DNA of 33,298 bases from Planctomycetota bacterium (GCA_017885385.1 JAFNGF010000103.1:1-33298), one strand, 5' to 3'. Positions 16,861-24,975 are shown, counted from the stretch's first letter. Numbers and translations: made by a program. Notes: generated by a model not told the origin, from the letters alone.

Positions 16861-18255
16861 ATGACCTTTTCTATCGATACCCTTGGCTGTAAAGTTAATC
16901 AATACGAAAGTCAGCAGATTCGGGAGCTGCTCGAACGCCTCGGTCTCGAACAAGTCCAGACGTTCGACAAACCCGACGTGGTAGTTGTCAATACCTGCTG
17001 CGTGACCCACATCGCTTCTGCCAAGAGCCGACAATACATTCGCAAAGCCCAAAAGCTAAGTCCTGATAGCGCCGTCGTTGTATGCGGCTGCCTACCTACC
17101 GTCAAAATAGGCGAGCTGCACAACTTGAATGAAAATGTCCACCTTGTCACAAACAGGGACGAGCTTGCTGGTGCACTGCTGCAAATAGTCACCGGCAAAG
17201 TCCTCGCCTGTAACTGCCAGGCCCTGCGATACCGGCCCACATTCACAATTAAATCAGAAAACGTCGCTAAAGTCAAGCGTAAAAACGAGTTGCCTTTTTC
17301 CGCTACCCTTAAACCCCTAAGCTCATTCAAAGGCCAAACCCGAGCTTTTCTCAAGGTTCAAGATGGCTGTGATGGATATTGCACCTATTGTATTATACCC
17401 CAGGTTCGCCCCTTTGTTCATAACAAGTCACCTGCAGCTATTTTACAGGAAGCGCAGGCCCTTATTAAGGATGCGCATAAGGAAATTGTCGTTACAGGAA
17501 TTTTCCTCGGCGCTTACGGCCAGCCCACCGTCAGGCGAAAAGACTGGCCCAACGGGCAAAATGATAAACTGGCAGATTTGCTCGACAAACTGGCTGAAAT
17601 ACCTGGCCTGGCAAGGATAAGATTAAGCTCACTTGAGCCGGCTGACGTCACGCCCCGCTTACTCGATAGTTTCTGCGAACATCGTAACATTATGCCGCAT
17701 CTGCACTTGTCGCTCCAGTCCGGCTCAAATGCGATCCTGAAGAAAATGGCCCGCCAGTACAACGCCGATGAGTTTCTTGAGAAGGTCGAGTTAATTAAGT
17801 CCCGGCTGGGCAGGCCCGCTATCAGTACTGATATCATCGTTGGGTTTCCTGGTGAGAAGGACGCCGACTTTGAGCAGACTGTTAAAATAGCTAAAGATGT
17901 GGGCTTTGCCAAGATGCACGTCTTTGCCTTTTCGCCGCGAAAAGGCACCGCCGCAGCAGTAATGCAAGACAAGATAGACCCTAAAGTTATAAAAGAACGC
18001 TCGAAAATCCTGCGTGATTTAGACGCCCAACTCCAAAGAGAATTCCGCCAGCAATTTGTCGGCGAAACCGCAACGGTCCTGATAGAAAACGGGACGGGCC
18101 AGCCACATGGCCGAGCCGAGAGATACTTCATGGTCTATCTAAAGAACCCCTCGCAACAAGTTAAGAGGAATGATCTGGTTACTGCCAAGCTGCTCGAAAA
18201 TAGAGAAAATGGCGTAACTGGCGAAGTTCTCGCCGAGGTCAATCCGCACCTTTGA
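16861..18255 (+). CDS. mtaB: tRNA t6A37 methylthiotransferase, MtaB type
   Basis: This radical SAM enzyme adds a methylthio group to threonylcarbamoyl-adenosine 37 of tRNAs reading ANN codons. From ATG 16861 it has 464 residues. The N-terminal domain supplies three cysteines for the auxiliary cluster (TLGCKVNQYES, VNTCCVTH, VCGCLPT). The radical SAM motif is CDGYCTYC in QDGCDGYCTYCIIPQ, followed by LSSLEP, HLHLSLQSGS and TDIIVGFPGE, and a C-terminal TRAM-like domain. The TLGCKVNQYES form and IIPQ(V)R context favour MtaB over MiaB or RimO. ATG 16858 and TTG 16846 are in frame; 16861 gives the usual MTFSIDTLGC start. No Shine-Dalgarno is seen, in line with a leaderless transcript. Confidence 0.93.
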   Translation: MTFSIDTLGCKVNQYESQQIRELLERLGLEQVQTFDKPDVVVVNTCCVTHIASAKSRQYIRKAQKLSPDSAVVVCGCLPTVKIGELHNLNENVHLVTNRDELAGALLQIVTGKVLACNCQALRYRPTFTIKSENVAKVKRKNELPFSATLKPLSSFKGQTRAFLKVQDGCDGYCTYCIIPQVRPFVHNKSPAAILQEAQALIKDAHKEIVVTGIFLGAYGQPTVRRKDWPNGQNDKLADLLDKLAEIPGLARIRLSSLEPADVTPRLLDSFCEHRNIMPHLHLSLQSGSNAILKKMARQYNADEFLEKVELIKSRLGRPAISTDIIVGFPGEKDADFEQTVKIAKDVGFAKMHVFAFSPRKGTAAAVMQDKIDPKVIKERSKILRDLDAQLQREFRQQFVGETATVLIENGTGQPHGRAERYFMVYLKNPSQQVKRNDLVTAKLLENRENGVTGEVLAEVNPHL

Positions 18256-18420
18256 CTTGGTCCTTCCACTGCCCAGCAGATAGCGGTTTTCAGCATTAAA
18301 AACGGGGGATGAGTATCCGGTATCGGGGATAAATTTTGGACACCTGGTTTTTAAGACTTTTCTGCAAAATTTTTGTAAGTGCTTGAGGCACAAGGGCATA
18401 AGTGCAAAAGCGAAAGAGTT

Positions 18421-18495
18421 CAAAAATGAGCAAAAATGCGCAGAAATGGACAGAATTGCGCAGGTTTTGAGCAGAAATGATCAAGAAATGCGCAC
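18421..18495. repeat. Degenerate 10-nt tandem array with phased A-tracts
   Basis: Five units in exact 10-nt register (CAAAAATGAG, CAAAAATGCG, CAGAAATGGA, CAGAATTGCG, CAGGTTTTGA) are followed by two units at 11-nt steps (GCAGAAATGAT, CAAGAAATGCG). A-runs recur once per helical turn, so intrinsic DNA curvature is expected. Confidence 0.7.
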
Positions 18496-18569
18496 TTTTT
18501 GACATGGCCCAAAAGGGTCGACTTGACTTTTGCCGGACACATTCACTTCTGGCACGCAGGTTGCTGAGG

Positions 18570-18608
18570 CACGGACAAACACAGACTTGAACACCGACAG
18601 ACACGGAC
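18570..18608. repeat. CACAGAC/CACGGAC short tandem array
   Basis: CACGGACAAA, CACAGACTTGAA, CACCGACAGA and CACGGACTA follow each other at 10- to 12-nt steps. It is related in style to the CACAGA arrays at 22753-22783 and 31893-31918. Confidence 0.5.
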
Positions 18609-18775
18609 TATAATTGTGACTCTGGGATCTTATTGGGTTCCGCCGCGGCGGATTTCAATTTGTCAACGGATAGAATAGATCTCAGGTGTTTCAGGTATTG
18701 ACAGCACTCCTGATTTATGCCACAAGATCTCATCTGTCCCACTGAGAGGGCTGTTATTTGAGGAGTGCGAGATTT

Positions 18776-20923
18776 ATGGCAGAAACCAATCAGAAACAAT
18801 TGTCAGGTGACAGGCCACTAAAGGACCCACGGGATGACCGGCTCGGGTACGCGACTTTCGCGCGTCACATAGCCCGATCTTTATGTGAAATGATCCCGGT
18901 CGATGGGTTAGTTGTGACCATATATGGCCCCTGGGGTTGTGGTAAGACGACTGTGCTAAACTTTATTGAATACTACCTCAAGCATAACGGACAGGCAAAA
19001 AGTCCAGAGGTCATTTACTTCAATCCCTGGTGGTTTTCCGGTAGCGAGAACCTCATGCGGGATTTCTTTAATCAAGTGATTGCTTCTCTAGATCCGAAGC
19101 AGCAGACACTGAAGGAGATCCGCGAAACCCTGGCCCGGGTCGGTAACGTCTTGGCGAAAGCACCAATACCGGGAAGGGGATGGGTTGGCACGTTGACAGA
19201 GTGCATCTGGCCACGGGAGGTTAATCTGACTAAATTGCGAGAGAAACTGGAAAAGCTTTTGCGGTCACAAAAATGCCGATTTGTAATTTTTATGGATGAC
19301 ATTGACCGGCTGACGGCCGACGAAATGCGCGACCTATTCAAGGCGGTGAAAGCTATCGGGAATTTGCCGAATATCGTCTACGTTTTGGCGTTCGATAAAT
19401 CCGTAGTCGCAAACGCTCTGAGCGAAATACAGAAAGGTACAGGCGAAGAATACCTCGAGAAGATTGTTCAAGTGCCATTCGAACTACCATTTCCCGATAA
19501 GTCCTCTATCCGAAGCTTATTATTTGAGAGACTTGGTTCAGTTCTTGGAGAGGTGGATGAGTCCATGTTTGACCAGCAATACTGGGCGAACATCTATCTT
19601 GATGGGATTGATCCAGTAATCGAAACGCCCCGTGACATCAACCGGTTGTCTAATGCGATCTCGGTCACCTACCAGGCTGTTCGGGGTGAAGTGAACCCTG
19701 TAGATTTCATCGCAATAGAGACCATGAGGGTGTTCGTGCCCACGATCTATCACAAGATTCGCGCCAATCCTGAGAGCTTCACTGGATCGTCCGAGAGGAC
19801 TCCACGTGGCAGCGAAGACTCTGAACGCCAGTTCCACAACGGCTACATCGAGCAGATAGATAAGTCCATCCAGGAAGCAATGAAGAACCTGCTGCAGCGC
19901 CTTTTTCCCAGGCTTCAAGCCGTTTGGGCGAGGGTAGGCACGAGTTCAAGTTTTGAGGCGCAATGGAGACGAGAACTGCGCGTATGCAGCGCGGATGTGT
20001 TTCCAGTCTATTTCCGACTGGAGTTGGCCGAAGGCTCGATTCGAGCCCGGGACGTGAAGGAGTTTTTAGAGATAGGGAACGACCAAAATAAGGTAGCCGC
20101 CCACCTGAGCAAACTGACTGGTCAAACCCACCCAACTGGTATAACGTGTGCACATGCATTGTTGCAGCGGCTGGAAGACTACACCGGCGAACAGATCGCG
20201 ACCGAATGCATCAGGCCAATTTTGCTGGCGTTATTTGATGTGGGCGATGAATTGTGCGCGGCCGAACCAGACCGGCGCGGATTTTACGATTTTGGAGTCG
20301 AGACGCAGGTCGGCCGGATCATCTATCAATTGCTCAGACGCCAGCCCGAAACCGACCGGTTCCGCGTACTCGCAGAAGCCATCCAGAAAGGAAAAAGCCT
20401 AGCAACAATCGTTCGAGAAGTTTCTGTTTTCCGCCAGATGCAGGAGAAGCGCGATGGGCAAGAACCGTCCTCAGGTGAAGAGCACCTTGTCGCACGGGGG
20501 CACTTGGAGGAACTTGAGAGGCTTGCGGCAGAGAGAATCGCAAAAGAAGCCAAGGAGAGTTCGCTCGTCTGGCACATAGACTTAGCGCGCATACTTCTTT
20601 GCTGGAAAGATTGGGACAGGAATGGTCAGTACGAACCCTGGCTGGAAAAGATAAAATCAGAGGAGGCCTTCATAATATCGCTTCTGACAAGCATGCTTGG
20701 GGTAACATTTTCTCAGGGAATGGGACTCTTCGGTCTTGGGGATCGCGTCCCCAGACGTAGCTATAAAATCGACCTGAAGTTTGTCAGAGAGTTCGTGGAT
20801 CCTAAAGAAATCTACCCTATTGTGTCGAACGCACTCGAAGGTAGCACACTATCCGCGCGCGAACGGACAGCGCTCGAAACATTCCTCCAAGAGCTGGAGA
20901 AACCGGACGACCAGAAGCAATGA
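18776..20923 (+). CDS. KAP-family P-loop NTPase
   Basis: From ATG 18776 (AGGAG at 18761-18765) the protein has 715 residues. It carries Walker A GPWGCGKTT (51-59), the family-typical YFNPWWFSGSENL (81-93), Walker B VIFMDDIDRL (170-179), a sensor-like YVLAFDK (202-208), and YLEKIVQVPFELPFP (226-240). KAP ATPases are named after Kidins220/ARMS and the F-plasmid protein PifA, which excludes phage T7. Many KAP proteins have two membrane helices inserted between the Walker motifs; I see none here, so it is probably cytoplasmic. The C-terminal 450 residues are helical with no recognised domain. It stands alone between mtaB and a truncated gene, with repeats on both sides, which suggests an acquired accessory gene. 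A defence role is inference only. Confidence 0.88.
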   Translation: MAETNQKQLSGDRPLKDPRDDRLGYATFARHIARSLCEMIPVDGLVVTIYGPWGCGKTTVLNFIEYYLKHNGQAKSPEVIYFNPWWFSGSENLMRDFFNQVIASLDPKQQTLKEIRETLARVGNVLAKAPIPGRGWVGTLTECIWPREVNLTKLREKLEKLLRSQKCRFVIFMDDIDRLTADEMRDLFKAVKAIGNLPNIVYVLAFDKSVVANALSEIQKGTGEEYLEKIVQVPFELPFPDKSSIRSLLFERLGSVLGEVDESMFDQQYWANIYLDGIDPVIETPRDINRLSNAISVTYQAVRGEVNPVDFIAIETMRVFVPTIYHKIRANPESFTGSSERTPRGSEDSERQFHNGYIEQIDKSIQEAMKNLLQRLFPRLQAVWARVGTSSSFEAQWRRELRVCSADVFPVYFRLELAEGSIRARDVKEFLEIGNDQNKVAAHLSKLTGQTHPTGITCAHALLQRLEDYTGEQIATECIRPILLALFDVGDELCAAEPDRRGFYDFGVETQVGRIIYQLLRRQPETDRFRVLAEAIQKGKSLATIVREVSVFRQMQEKRDGQEPSSGEEHLVARGHLEELERLAAERIAKEAKESSLVWHIDLARILLCWKDWDRNGQYEPWLEKIKSEEAFIISLLTSMLGVTFSQGMGLFGLGDRVPRRSYKIDLKFVREFVDPKEIYPIVSNALEGSTLSARERTALETFLQELEKPDDQKQ

Positions 20924-20988
20924 TATACCGAACATACGGCACGATTTGAAGATGGTGTGCGCGGCACAGCCGACGATTTGGTAGAACT

Positions 20989-21138
20989 ATGAACACAGAC
21001 TATTTTCGTTATTGTCCGAAGTGTGGGGCGAGGGCGCTGGAGCTGTGCCTGCCGGGAATGATTAAGTTCGGTAGGGTAGGCTCCGCCTACCATCGCAGGG
21101 ACAGTGTGCAGAGCACACCCTACGGGTTCGGCAAGTGA
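20989..21138 (+). pseudogene. Truncated zinc-ribbon gene start, interrupted by a palindromic repeat
   Basis: ATG 20989 opens MNTDYFRYCPKCGARALEL, half of a CxxC zinc ribbon, like the N-terminus of zinc-ribbon Nudix hydrolases and similar proteins. The second CxxC never comes: after about 28 residues the frame enters the palindromic repeat at 21071-21123 and soon stops at 21138 inside msrA. It therefore looks like the 5' remnant of a gene whose rest was lost or replaced. The Nudix identity is a guess from one motif. Confidence 0.4.
21071..21123. repeat. Palindromic repeat GTAGGGT...ACCCTAC with two inner hairpins
   Basis: Outer arms GTAGGGT (21071-21077) and ACCCTAC (21117-21123). Inner hairpins are GGTAGGC-TCC-GCCTACC (21075-21091) and GTGTGC-AGA-GCACAC (21104-21118). 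The msrA stop codon TAG (21122-21120, minus strand) lies in the right arm. Confidence 0.75.
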
Positions 21139-21656
21139 CAGGAGCCTGGGCCGTGCTTTTCAAAGTAATGCTGGTGGTACTCCTCGGCACGGTAGAACTT
21201 TGAGGCTGGCGTAATCTCTGTCACGATCGGTTTGTCAAATCGGCCAGACTTTTCAAGCTCAAGCTTTGAGGCTTCGGCAGCAACTCGCTGCTGTTCGTGG
21301 TGATAGAAAATCGCTGAGCGGTATTGCGTGCCGACGTCGGGGCCCTGGCGGTTAAGAGTTGTCGGGTCGTGAATGCTCCAGAAGACATCCAGAAGCTGCT
21401 GATATGAGATTTGTGCCGGGTCATACGTAATCTCAACCGCTTCGGCATGGCCGGTCCTATCGGTGCAAACCTCTTTATAGGTTGGATTCTCTGTGTGGCC
21501 GCCGGTATAGCCGACCTGCGTCGAGACGACGCCGGGGACTTTAGCAAAGGCGGCCTCGACGCCCCAGAAGCAGCCAGCTGCGAAGGTGGCTTTCTCGTAC
21601 CGGCTTAACCGGCCAGCATCGGCGGATATTTCTTGCGCTGCATCTGAACTGTTCAT
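21120..21656 (-). CDS. msrA: Peptide methionine sulfoxide reductase A
   Basis: The 178-residue cytoplasmic repair enzyme reduces the S-epimer of methionine sulfoxide in proteins. The catalytic motif GCFWGVEAAF (about 28-37) is intact, followed by VGYTGGHTENPTYKEVCTDRTGHAEAVEI and DPTTLNRQGPDVGTQYRSAIF, all family signatures. The C-terminus HGPGSCHLPNP offers a cysteine that may resolve the disulfide. AGGTGA lies 7 nt before ATG 21656. No msrB is fused or adjacent. The stop codon is provided by a palindromic repeat, so the last residues may have been altered by its insertion. Confidence 0.97.
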   Translation of the reverse strand: MNSSDAAQEISADAGRLSRYEKATFAAGCFWGVEAAFAKVPGVVSTQVGYTGGHTENPTYKEVCTDRTGHAEAVEITYDPAQISYQQLLDVFWSIHDPTTLNRQGPDVGTQYRSAIFYHHEQQRVAAEASKLELEKSGRFDKPIVTEITPASKFYRAEEYHQHYFEKHGPGSCHLPNP

Positions 21657-21705
21657 ATTGTCTCACCTAATAATATTATCGCCAAAATCTTCCGCAGGCA
21701 AGAAA

Positions 21706-21750
21706 CCCCCCAGTGTAAAGCTGGGGGCTAAACATTTAAAAACCCCCAGG
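21706..21750. repeat. Hairpin of the GGCTAAACA family with alternative pairing
   Basis: CCCCCCAG (21706-21713) pairs with CTGGGGG (21721-21727), followed by CTAAACA. A second CCCCCAG (21743-21749) could pair with the same middle arm, so two exclusive hairpins are possible. It lies between the divergent msrA and argB promoters. Confidence 0.55.
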
Positions 21751-21805
21751 ATAAACCCTTCGACCGCGCTCGGGACAGGCCTGGCGCTGAATATAGTTTA
21801 TATTT

Positions 21806-21834
21806 CTTGACGAATTGGCCGCAGGGTAATAAAC
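21806..21834 (+). promoter_or_regulatory. Promoter for the argBDF cluster
   Basis: TTGACG (21806-21811), 17-nt spacer, TAAACT (21829-21834). The predicted start near 21841 gives a leader of about 33 nt before GTG 21874. No arginine-repressor box was recognised around it. Confidence 0.5.
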
Positions 21835-21873
21835 TCACCGCTTTCCCAGACCGTTTTTTCAGGAAGTACGCAG

Positions 21874-22752
21874 GTGGAAGAAGCTATTGCTAAAGCTGGT
21901 GCCCTAATCGAGGCGATGGAATACATCCGCAAGTTCCGCGGAAAAATCGTCGTGGTCAAACTCGGCGGCAGCGTGCTGGATGATACTATCCTGCAAAAAA
22001 AGATGCTGACCGAAATCGCATTTATGAGCACGGTTGGAATGCAGCCAATCATCGTTCACGGCGGCGGAAAAGCCATCACCAAGGCGATGAACCAGGCCGG
22101 CCTTGAGCCTGTGTGGGTGCAGGGCCGCCGATACACCGACGAGCGGACCCTCAACATCGCAGAGCATACGCTGGTGCACAAAATCAATACGCCCATCTGC
22201 ACGACACTGGCTGAGCTCGGCTGCAAGCCGATGGGACTGCACTCCTTGAGTAGCTGCGTGCTGTTTGCAGAAGCCCTCAGATTGGCGGGCGAAAACGGTC
22301 GCAAAATCGACCTCGGACTGGTCGGGCAAATAATCGCGGTAAATGCGGAGCTTCTAAAGACGCTCTGCGCCGCCGGCAATATACCGGTTATTGCGTCCAT
22401 AGCGCTGGATAAGGCCGGCGGAAAACTAAACGTCAACGCCGATAGCGCCGCCGGCAAAGTAGCGGCAGAAGCGGCTGCTGAAAAACTGGTCGTAGTAAGT
22501 GACACCCACGGAATACGAACGGACATTGAAGACCCGAATAGTTGTGTTTCAAGCGTGAACCAGGAGCAGATTAAAGATATGATCGCCACCGGCATCATCA
22601 CCGACGCGATGCTGCCGAAGGTGGAAGCCTGCCTATCAGCTCTGGACGGCGGCGTGAAAAAGGCCCATATCATCGACGGGCGAATCGAACATTCGCTGCT
22701 ACTAGAAATCTACACCGATAAAGGCATCGGAACGGAAATAGTCAAGAATTAA
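21874..22752 (+). CDS. argB: Acetylglutamate kinase
   Basis: It phosphorylates N-acetylglutamate, the second step of arginine synthesis. The 292 residues show VVKLGGSVLDD (26-36), IIVHGGGKAI (58-67), the VQGRRYTDERTL substrate loop, and NADSAAGKVAAEAAAEKLVVVSDTHGI near the nucleotide site. An N-terminal helix (MEEAIAKAGALIEAMEYIRKF) of the kind found in arginine-inhibited hexameric kinases is present, so feedback inhibition by arginine is likely. The start is GTG at 21874, with AGGAAG 7 nt upstream. It leads the argB-argD-argF cluster. Confidence 0.96.
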   Translation: MEEAIAKAGALIEAMEYIRKFRGKIVVVKLGGSVLDDTILQKKMLTEIAFMSTVGMQPIIVHGGGKAITKAMNQAGLEPVWVQGRRYTDERTLNIAEHTLVHKINTPICTTLAELGCKPMGLHSLSSCVLFAEALRLAGENGRKIDLGLVGQIIAVNAELLKTLCAAGNIPVIASIALDKAGGKLNVNADSAAGKVAAEAAAEKLVVVSDTHGIRTDIEDPNSCVSSVNQEQIKDMIATGIITDAMLPKVEACLSALDGGVKKAHIIDGRIEHSLLLEIYTDKGIGTEIVKN

Positions 22753-22783
22753 CCGCAGAAAGCACAGAGACCACAGAGAAGGA
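22753..22783. repeat. CACAGAGA 9-nt array between argB and argD
   Basis: CGCAGAAAG, CACAGAGAC and CACAGAGAA follow in 9-nt register and run directly into the GGAAAAG ribosome-binding region of argD. Confidence 0.55.
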
Positions 22784-22789
22784 AAAGTA

Positions 22790-23974
22790 ATGACAACGCA
22801 GGAAACAGTTGAGCTGTTTGATAAATACGTAATCAGCAATTATAAACGGCTGCCGCGGGTTATCGTTAAGGGCGAAGGCTGCTGGCTGTATGACGCCGAC
22901 GGCAACAAAATACTGGATATGTTTCCCGGCTGGGCGGTCAGCGGCATCGGACACTGTCACCCAAAGGTTGTTGATGCTATCCGCAATCAGGCGGCAGAGC
23001 TTCTGCACATCGACAACACGTTTTGCTCCGAGCCGCAGGGAAAATTGGCGCAGCTTCTGAGTGAGCGGGCGTTCGGCGGCAAGTGCTTTTTCTGCAACAG
23101 CGGCGCCGAGGCAAACGAGGCGGCCCTAAAATTGGCACGCCTGCACACCGCGCAGCAAAAATATAAATTTATTACCTTTGAAGGCAGCTTTCACGGGAGG
23201 ACCTTTGCCACGGTGACGGCGACCGCTCAGCCAAAGTACCACGAAGGATTTCTGCCGTTGCTGCCCGGCTTCATTTACGCGCCGTTTAACGATGTAGCCG
23301 CGCTGGAGTCGGCATTTAGCGATGAGGTCGCAGCAGTTATGGTCGAGCCTATACAAGGCGAGGGCGGAATAAATATTGCCGCCGCCGAGTTCTTGCGGGC
23401 GATTCGCTGCCTTTGCGACGAAAATGGAGCGGTGATGATTCTGGATGAAGTTCAGACCGGCATCGGCAGAACCGGCAAATGGTTCGCCTATCAGCATTTC
23501 GATGTCGAGCCCGATATTATAACTATGGCAAAGGCGTTGGGCGGCGGCGTGGCTATCGGAGCTATGATGGCTAAAGAAGAAATCGCCGCCTCACTGACTC
23601 CAGGCACACACGCTTCCACTTTCGGGGGCAACTGCCTGGCCTGCGCCGCGGGCATCGCCGTCATCGAGGCGATAGAAGAAGATAGTCTGCTGCAAAACGC
23701 CGCCGAGCTTGGCCAATATGCTAAAGACAAGCTCCTCGAATTGAAGCAAAAGCATTTCATCATTGATAGCATCCGCGGCATCGGCTTGATGATTGGCGTG
23801 CAGTTGACCAAGCCCGGCAAGGAAATAGTCGACAAGTGTCTGGAGAAAGGCTTGCGCATAAACTGCACTAACGAGACTGTGCTGCGGTTTATGCCGCCGA
23901 TGATCGTAACGAAGGACCAAATCGACCAGGCCGTTGACATTCTGGATGCGGCCCTGACCGAGAGCTGCAAATGA
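22790..23974 (+). CDS. argD: Acetylornithine aminotransferase
   Basis: A class-III, PLP-dependent aminotransferase of 394 residues that converts N-acetylglutamate semialdehyde to N-acetylornithine with glutamate as amino donor. Visible signatures are FCNSGAEANEAALKLAR, GSFHGRTFATVTATAQPKY, EPIQGEGGI, LDEVQTGIGRTGKWFAYQHF and the PLP lysine in TMAKALGGGVAIGA. AAGGAA precedes ATG 22790. Its last codons overlap the argF start by 4 nt (ATGA), so translation is probably coupled. The position between argB and argF settles argD over related omega-transaminases. Confidence 0.95.
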   Translation: MTTQETVELFDKYVISNYKRLPRVIVKGEGCWLYDADGNKILDMFPGWAVSGIGHCHPKVVDAIRNQAAELLHIDNTFCSEPQGKLAQLLSERAFGGKCFFCNSGAEANEAALKLARLHTAQQKYKFITFEGSFHGRTFATVTATAQPKYHEGFLPLLPGFIYAPFNDVAALESAFSDEVAAVMVEPIQGEGGINIAAAEFLRAIRCLCDENGAVMILDEVQTGIGRTGKWFAYQHFDVEPDIITMAKALGGGVAIGAMMAKEEIAASLTPGTHASTFGGNCLACAAGIAVIEAIEEDSLLQNAAELGQYAKDKLLELKQKHFIIDSIRGIGLMIGVQLTKPGKEIVDKCLEKGLRINCTNETVLRFMPPMIVTKDQIDQAVDILDAALTESCK

Positions 23975-24882
23975 AAGATTTTATATCCATAAATGATTTT
24001 TCCCCTGAGCAGCTAAAAGAGCTGCTGGCCGAAAGCAGCCAGTTGAAGAGACTATACAAATCCGGCGGGCGAGATTTGTGCCTTACGGGCAAGACTCTGG
24101 CAATGCTGTTTGAAAAGCCCAGCCTGCGAACCAGGATCAGCTTCGAGGTGGCAATGACGGATCTCGGCGGCAACGCTATCTACATCAGACCCGAAGACAT
24201 CGGCGGCATCCGCAAGCAGGAGCCGATAAAAGACATCGCACGGGTGCTCAGCCGATATGTTGACGGCATAGTGCTGCGCACCTTCGAGCACAGCGCCGTC
24301 ACAGAATTAGCTGCGTTCGCAGCGGCGCCGGTAATAAACGCGCTGACGGACTGGTCGCATCCCTGCCAGGCGATGGCGGACGCGCTTACCATTAGCGAGC
24401 ATTGCGGGCGGATAGAAGGCGTAAAAATCGCCTTCATCGGCGACGGCAATAACGTAGCCCGGTCGCTTGCCTTTGCCAGCGCCAAGCTGGGCATCAAAAT
24501 GGTTATTGCCTCACCGGCTCGCTACGAGCTCGACGCCGATACGATCAATAAAGCAAATCAGGTCTCGGCAGGCAGCGTTCAGCAAATCAACGACCCCGCT
24601 GCGGCGGTTCGTGACGCCGAGGTAATCTATACCGATACCTGGGTGAGCATGGGCCAGGAAAAAGAAAAGCAGAAACGTATCGCAGATTTTGCCGGCTTCC
24701 AGGTCAATTCGGAGCTGCTCAAATCCGCACCGCCAGATGCCAAGATTATGCACTGCCTGCCCGCCTATCGCGGCTTTGAAATCACCGACGAAGCCGCCGA
24801 GTCAGCCAACTCCATCATATTCGACCAGGCCGAAAACCGCCTGCACTTCCAGCGGGCTTTATTAAAGAAACTTATGGCCTGA
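23971..24882 (+). CDS. argF: Ornithine carbamoyltransferase
   Basis: This 303-residue enzyme makes citrulline from ornithine and carbamoyl phosphate, the sixth step of arginine synthesis. The carbamoyl-phosphate loop reads EKPSLRTRISFE (S-L-R-T-R instead of the common STRTR), followed by HPCQAMADALTI, IGDGNNVARSL, DTWVSMGQE and the ornithine loop HCLPAYRGFEI. Asp and Ser-Met-Gly of the DxxxSMG motif are present, favouring ornithine over acetylornithine as substrate. It overlaps argD by 4 nt. argG and argH are not in the window. Confidence 0.96.
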   Translation: MKDFISINDFSPEQLKELLAESSQLKRLYKSGGRDLCLTGKTLAMLFEKPSLRTRISFEVAMTDLGGNAIYIRPEDIGGIRKQEPIKDIARVLSRYVDGIVLRTFEHSAVTELAAFAAAPVINALTDWSHPCQAMADALTISEHCGRIEGVKIAFIGDGNNVARSLAFASAKLGIKMVIASPARYELDADTINKANQVSAGSVQQINDPAAAVRDAEVIYTDTWVSMGQEKEKQKRIADFAGFQVNSELLKSAPPDAKIMHCLPAYRGFEITDEAAESANSIIFDQAENRLHFQRALLKKLMA

Positions 24883-24920
24883 CAAGACCGCGCGCGCAAA
24901 AATTACTGCTCGTGTAGCGA

Positions 24921-24973
24921 CCCCACGTAAAACGCGGGGCTAAACACTATTTAGCCTGCGGTTTCACCGCAGG
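24921..24973. repeat. Triple hairpin of the GGCTAAACA family
   Basis: Three stems follow one another: CCCCACGT / ACGCGGGG with one mismatch (24921-24939), CTAAA / TTTAG (24940-24954), and CCTGCGG / CCGCAGG (24955-24973). The unit lies between the convergent argF and YSPYAF-repeat genes, where it could also slow transcription from either side. Confidence 0.6.
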
Positions 24974-24975
24974 TT

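Larger units (their letters stand above)
18256..18775. other. Intergenic region with short repeat arrays, no gene
   Basis: The 520 bp between mtaB and the KAP gene show no coding sequence I can support. They contain a weak 7-nt array (18304-18332), a 10-nt phased array (18421-18495), a 9- to 11-nt CACGGACA/CACAGAC array (about 18570-18608), and a perfect TTGACA at 18698-18703 that lacks a good -10 box at the right distance. Confidence 0.6.

Noticed and set aside
18421..18608. A CRISPR array
   Set aside because: The repeats are 10-12 nt and degenerate with no spacers; there are no cas genes nearby.
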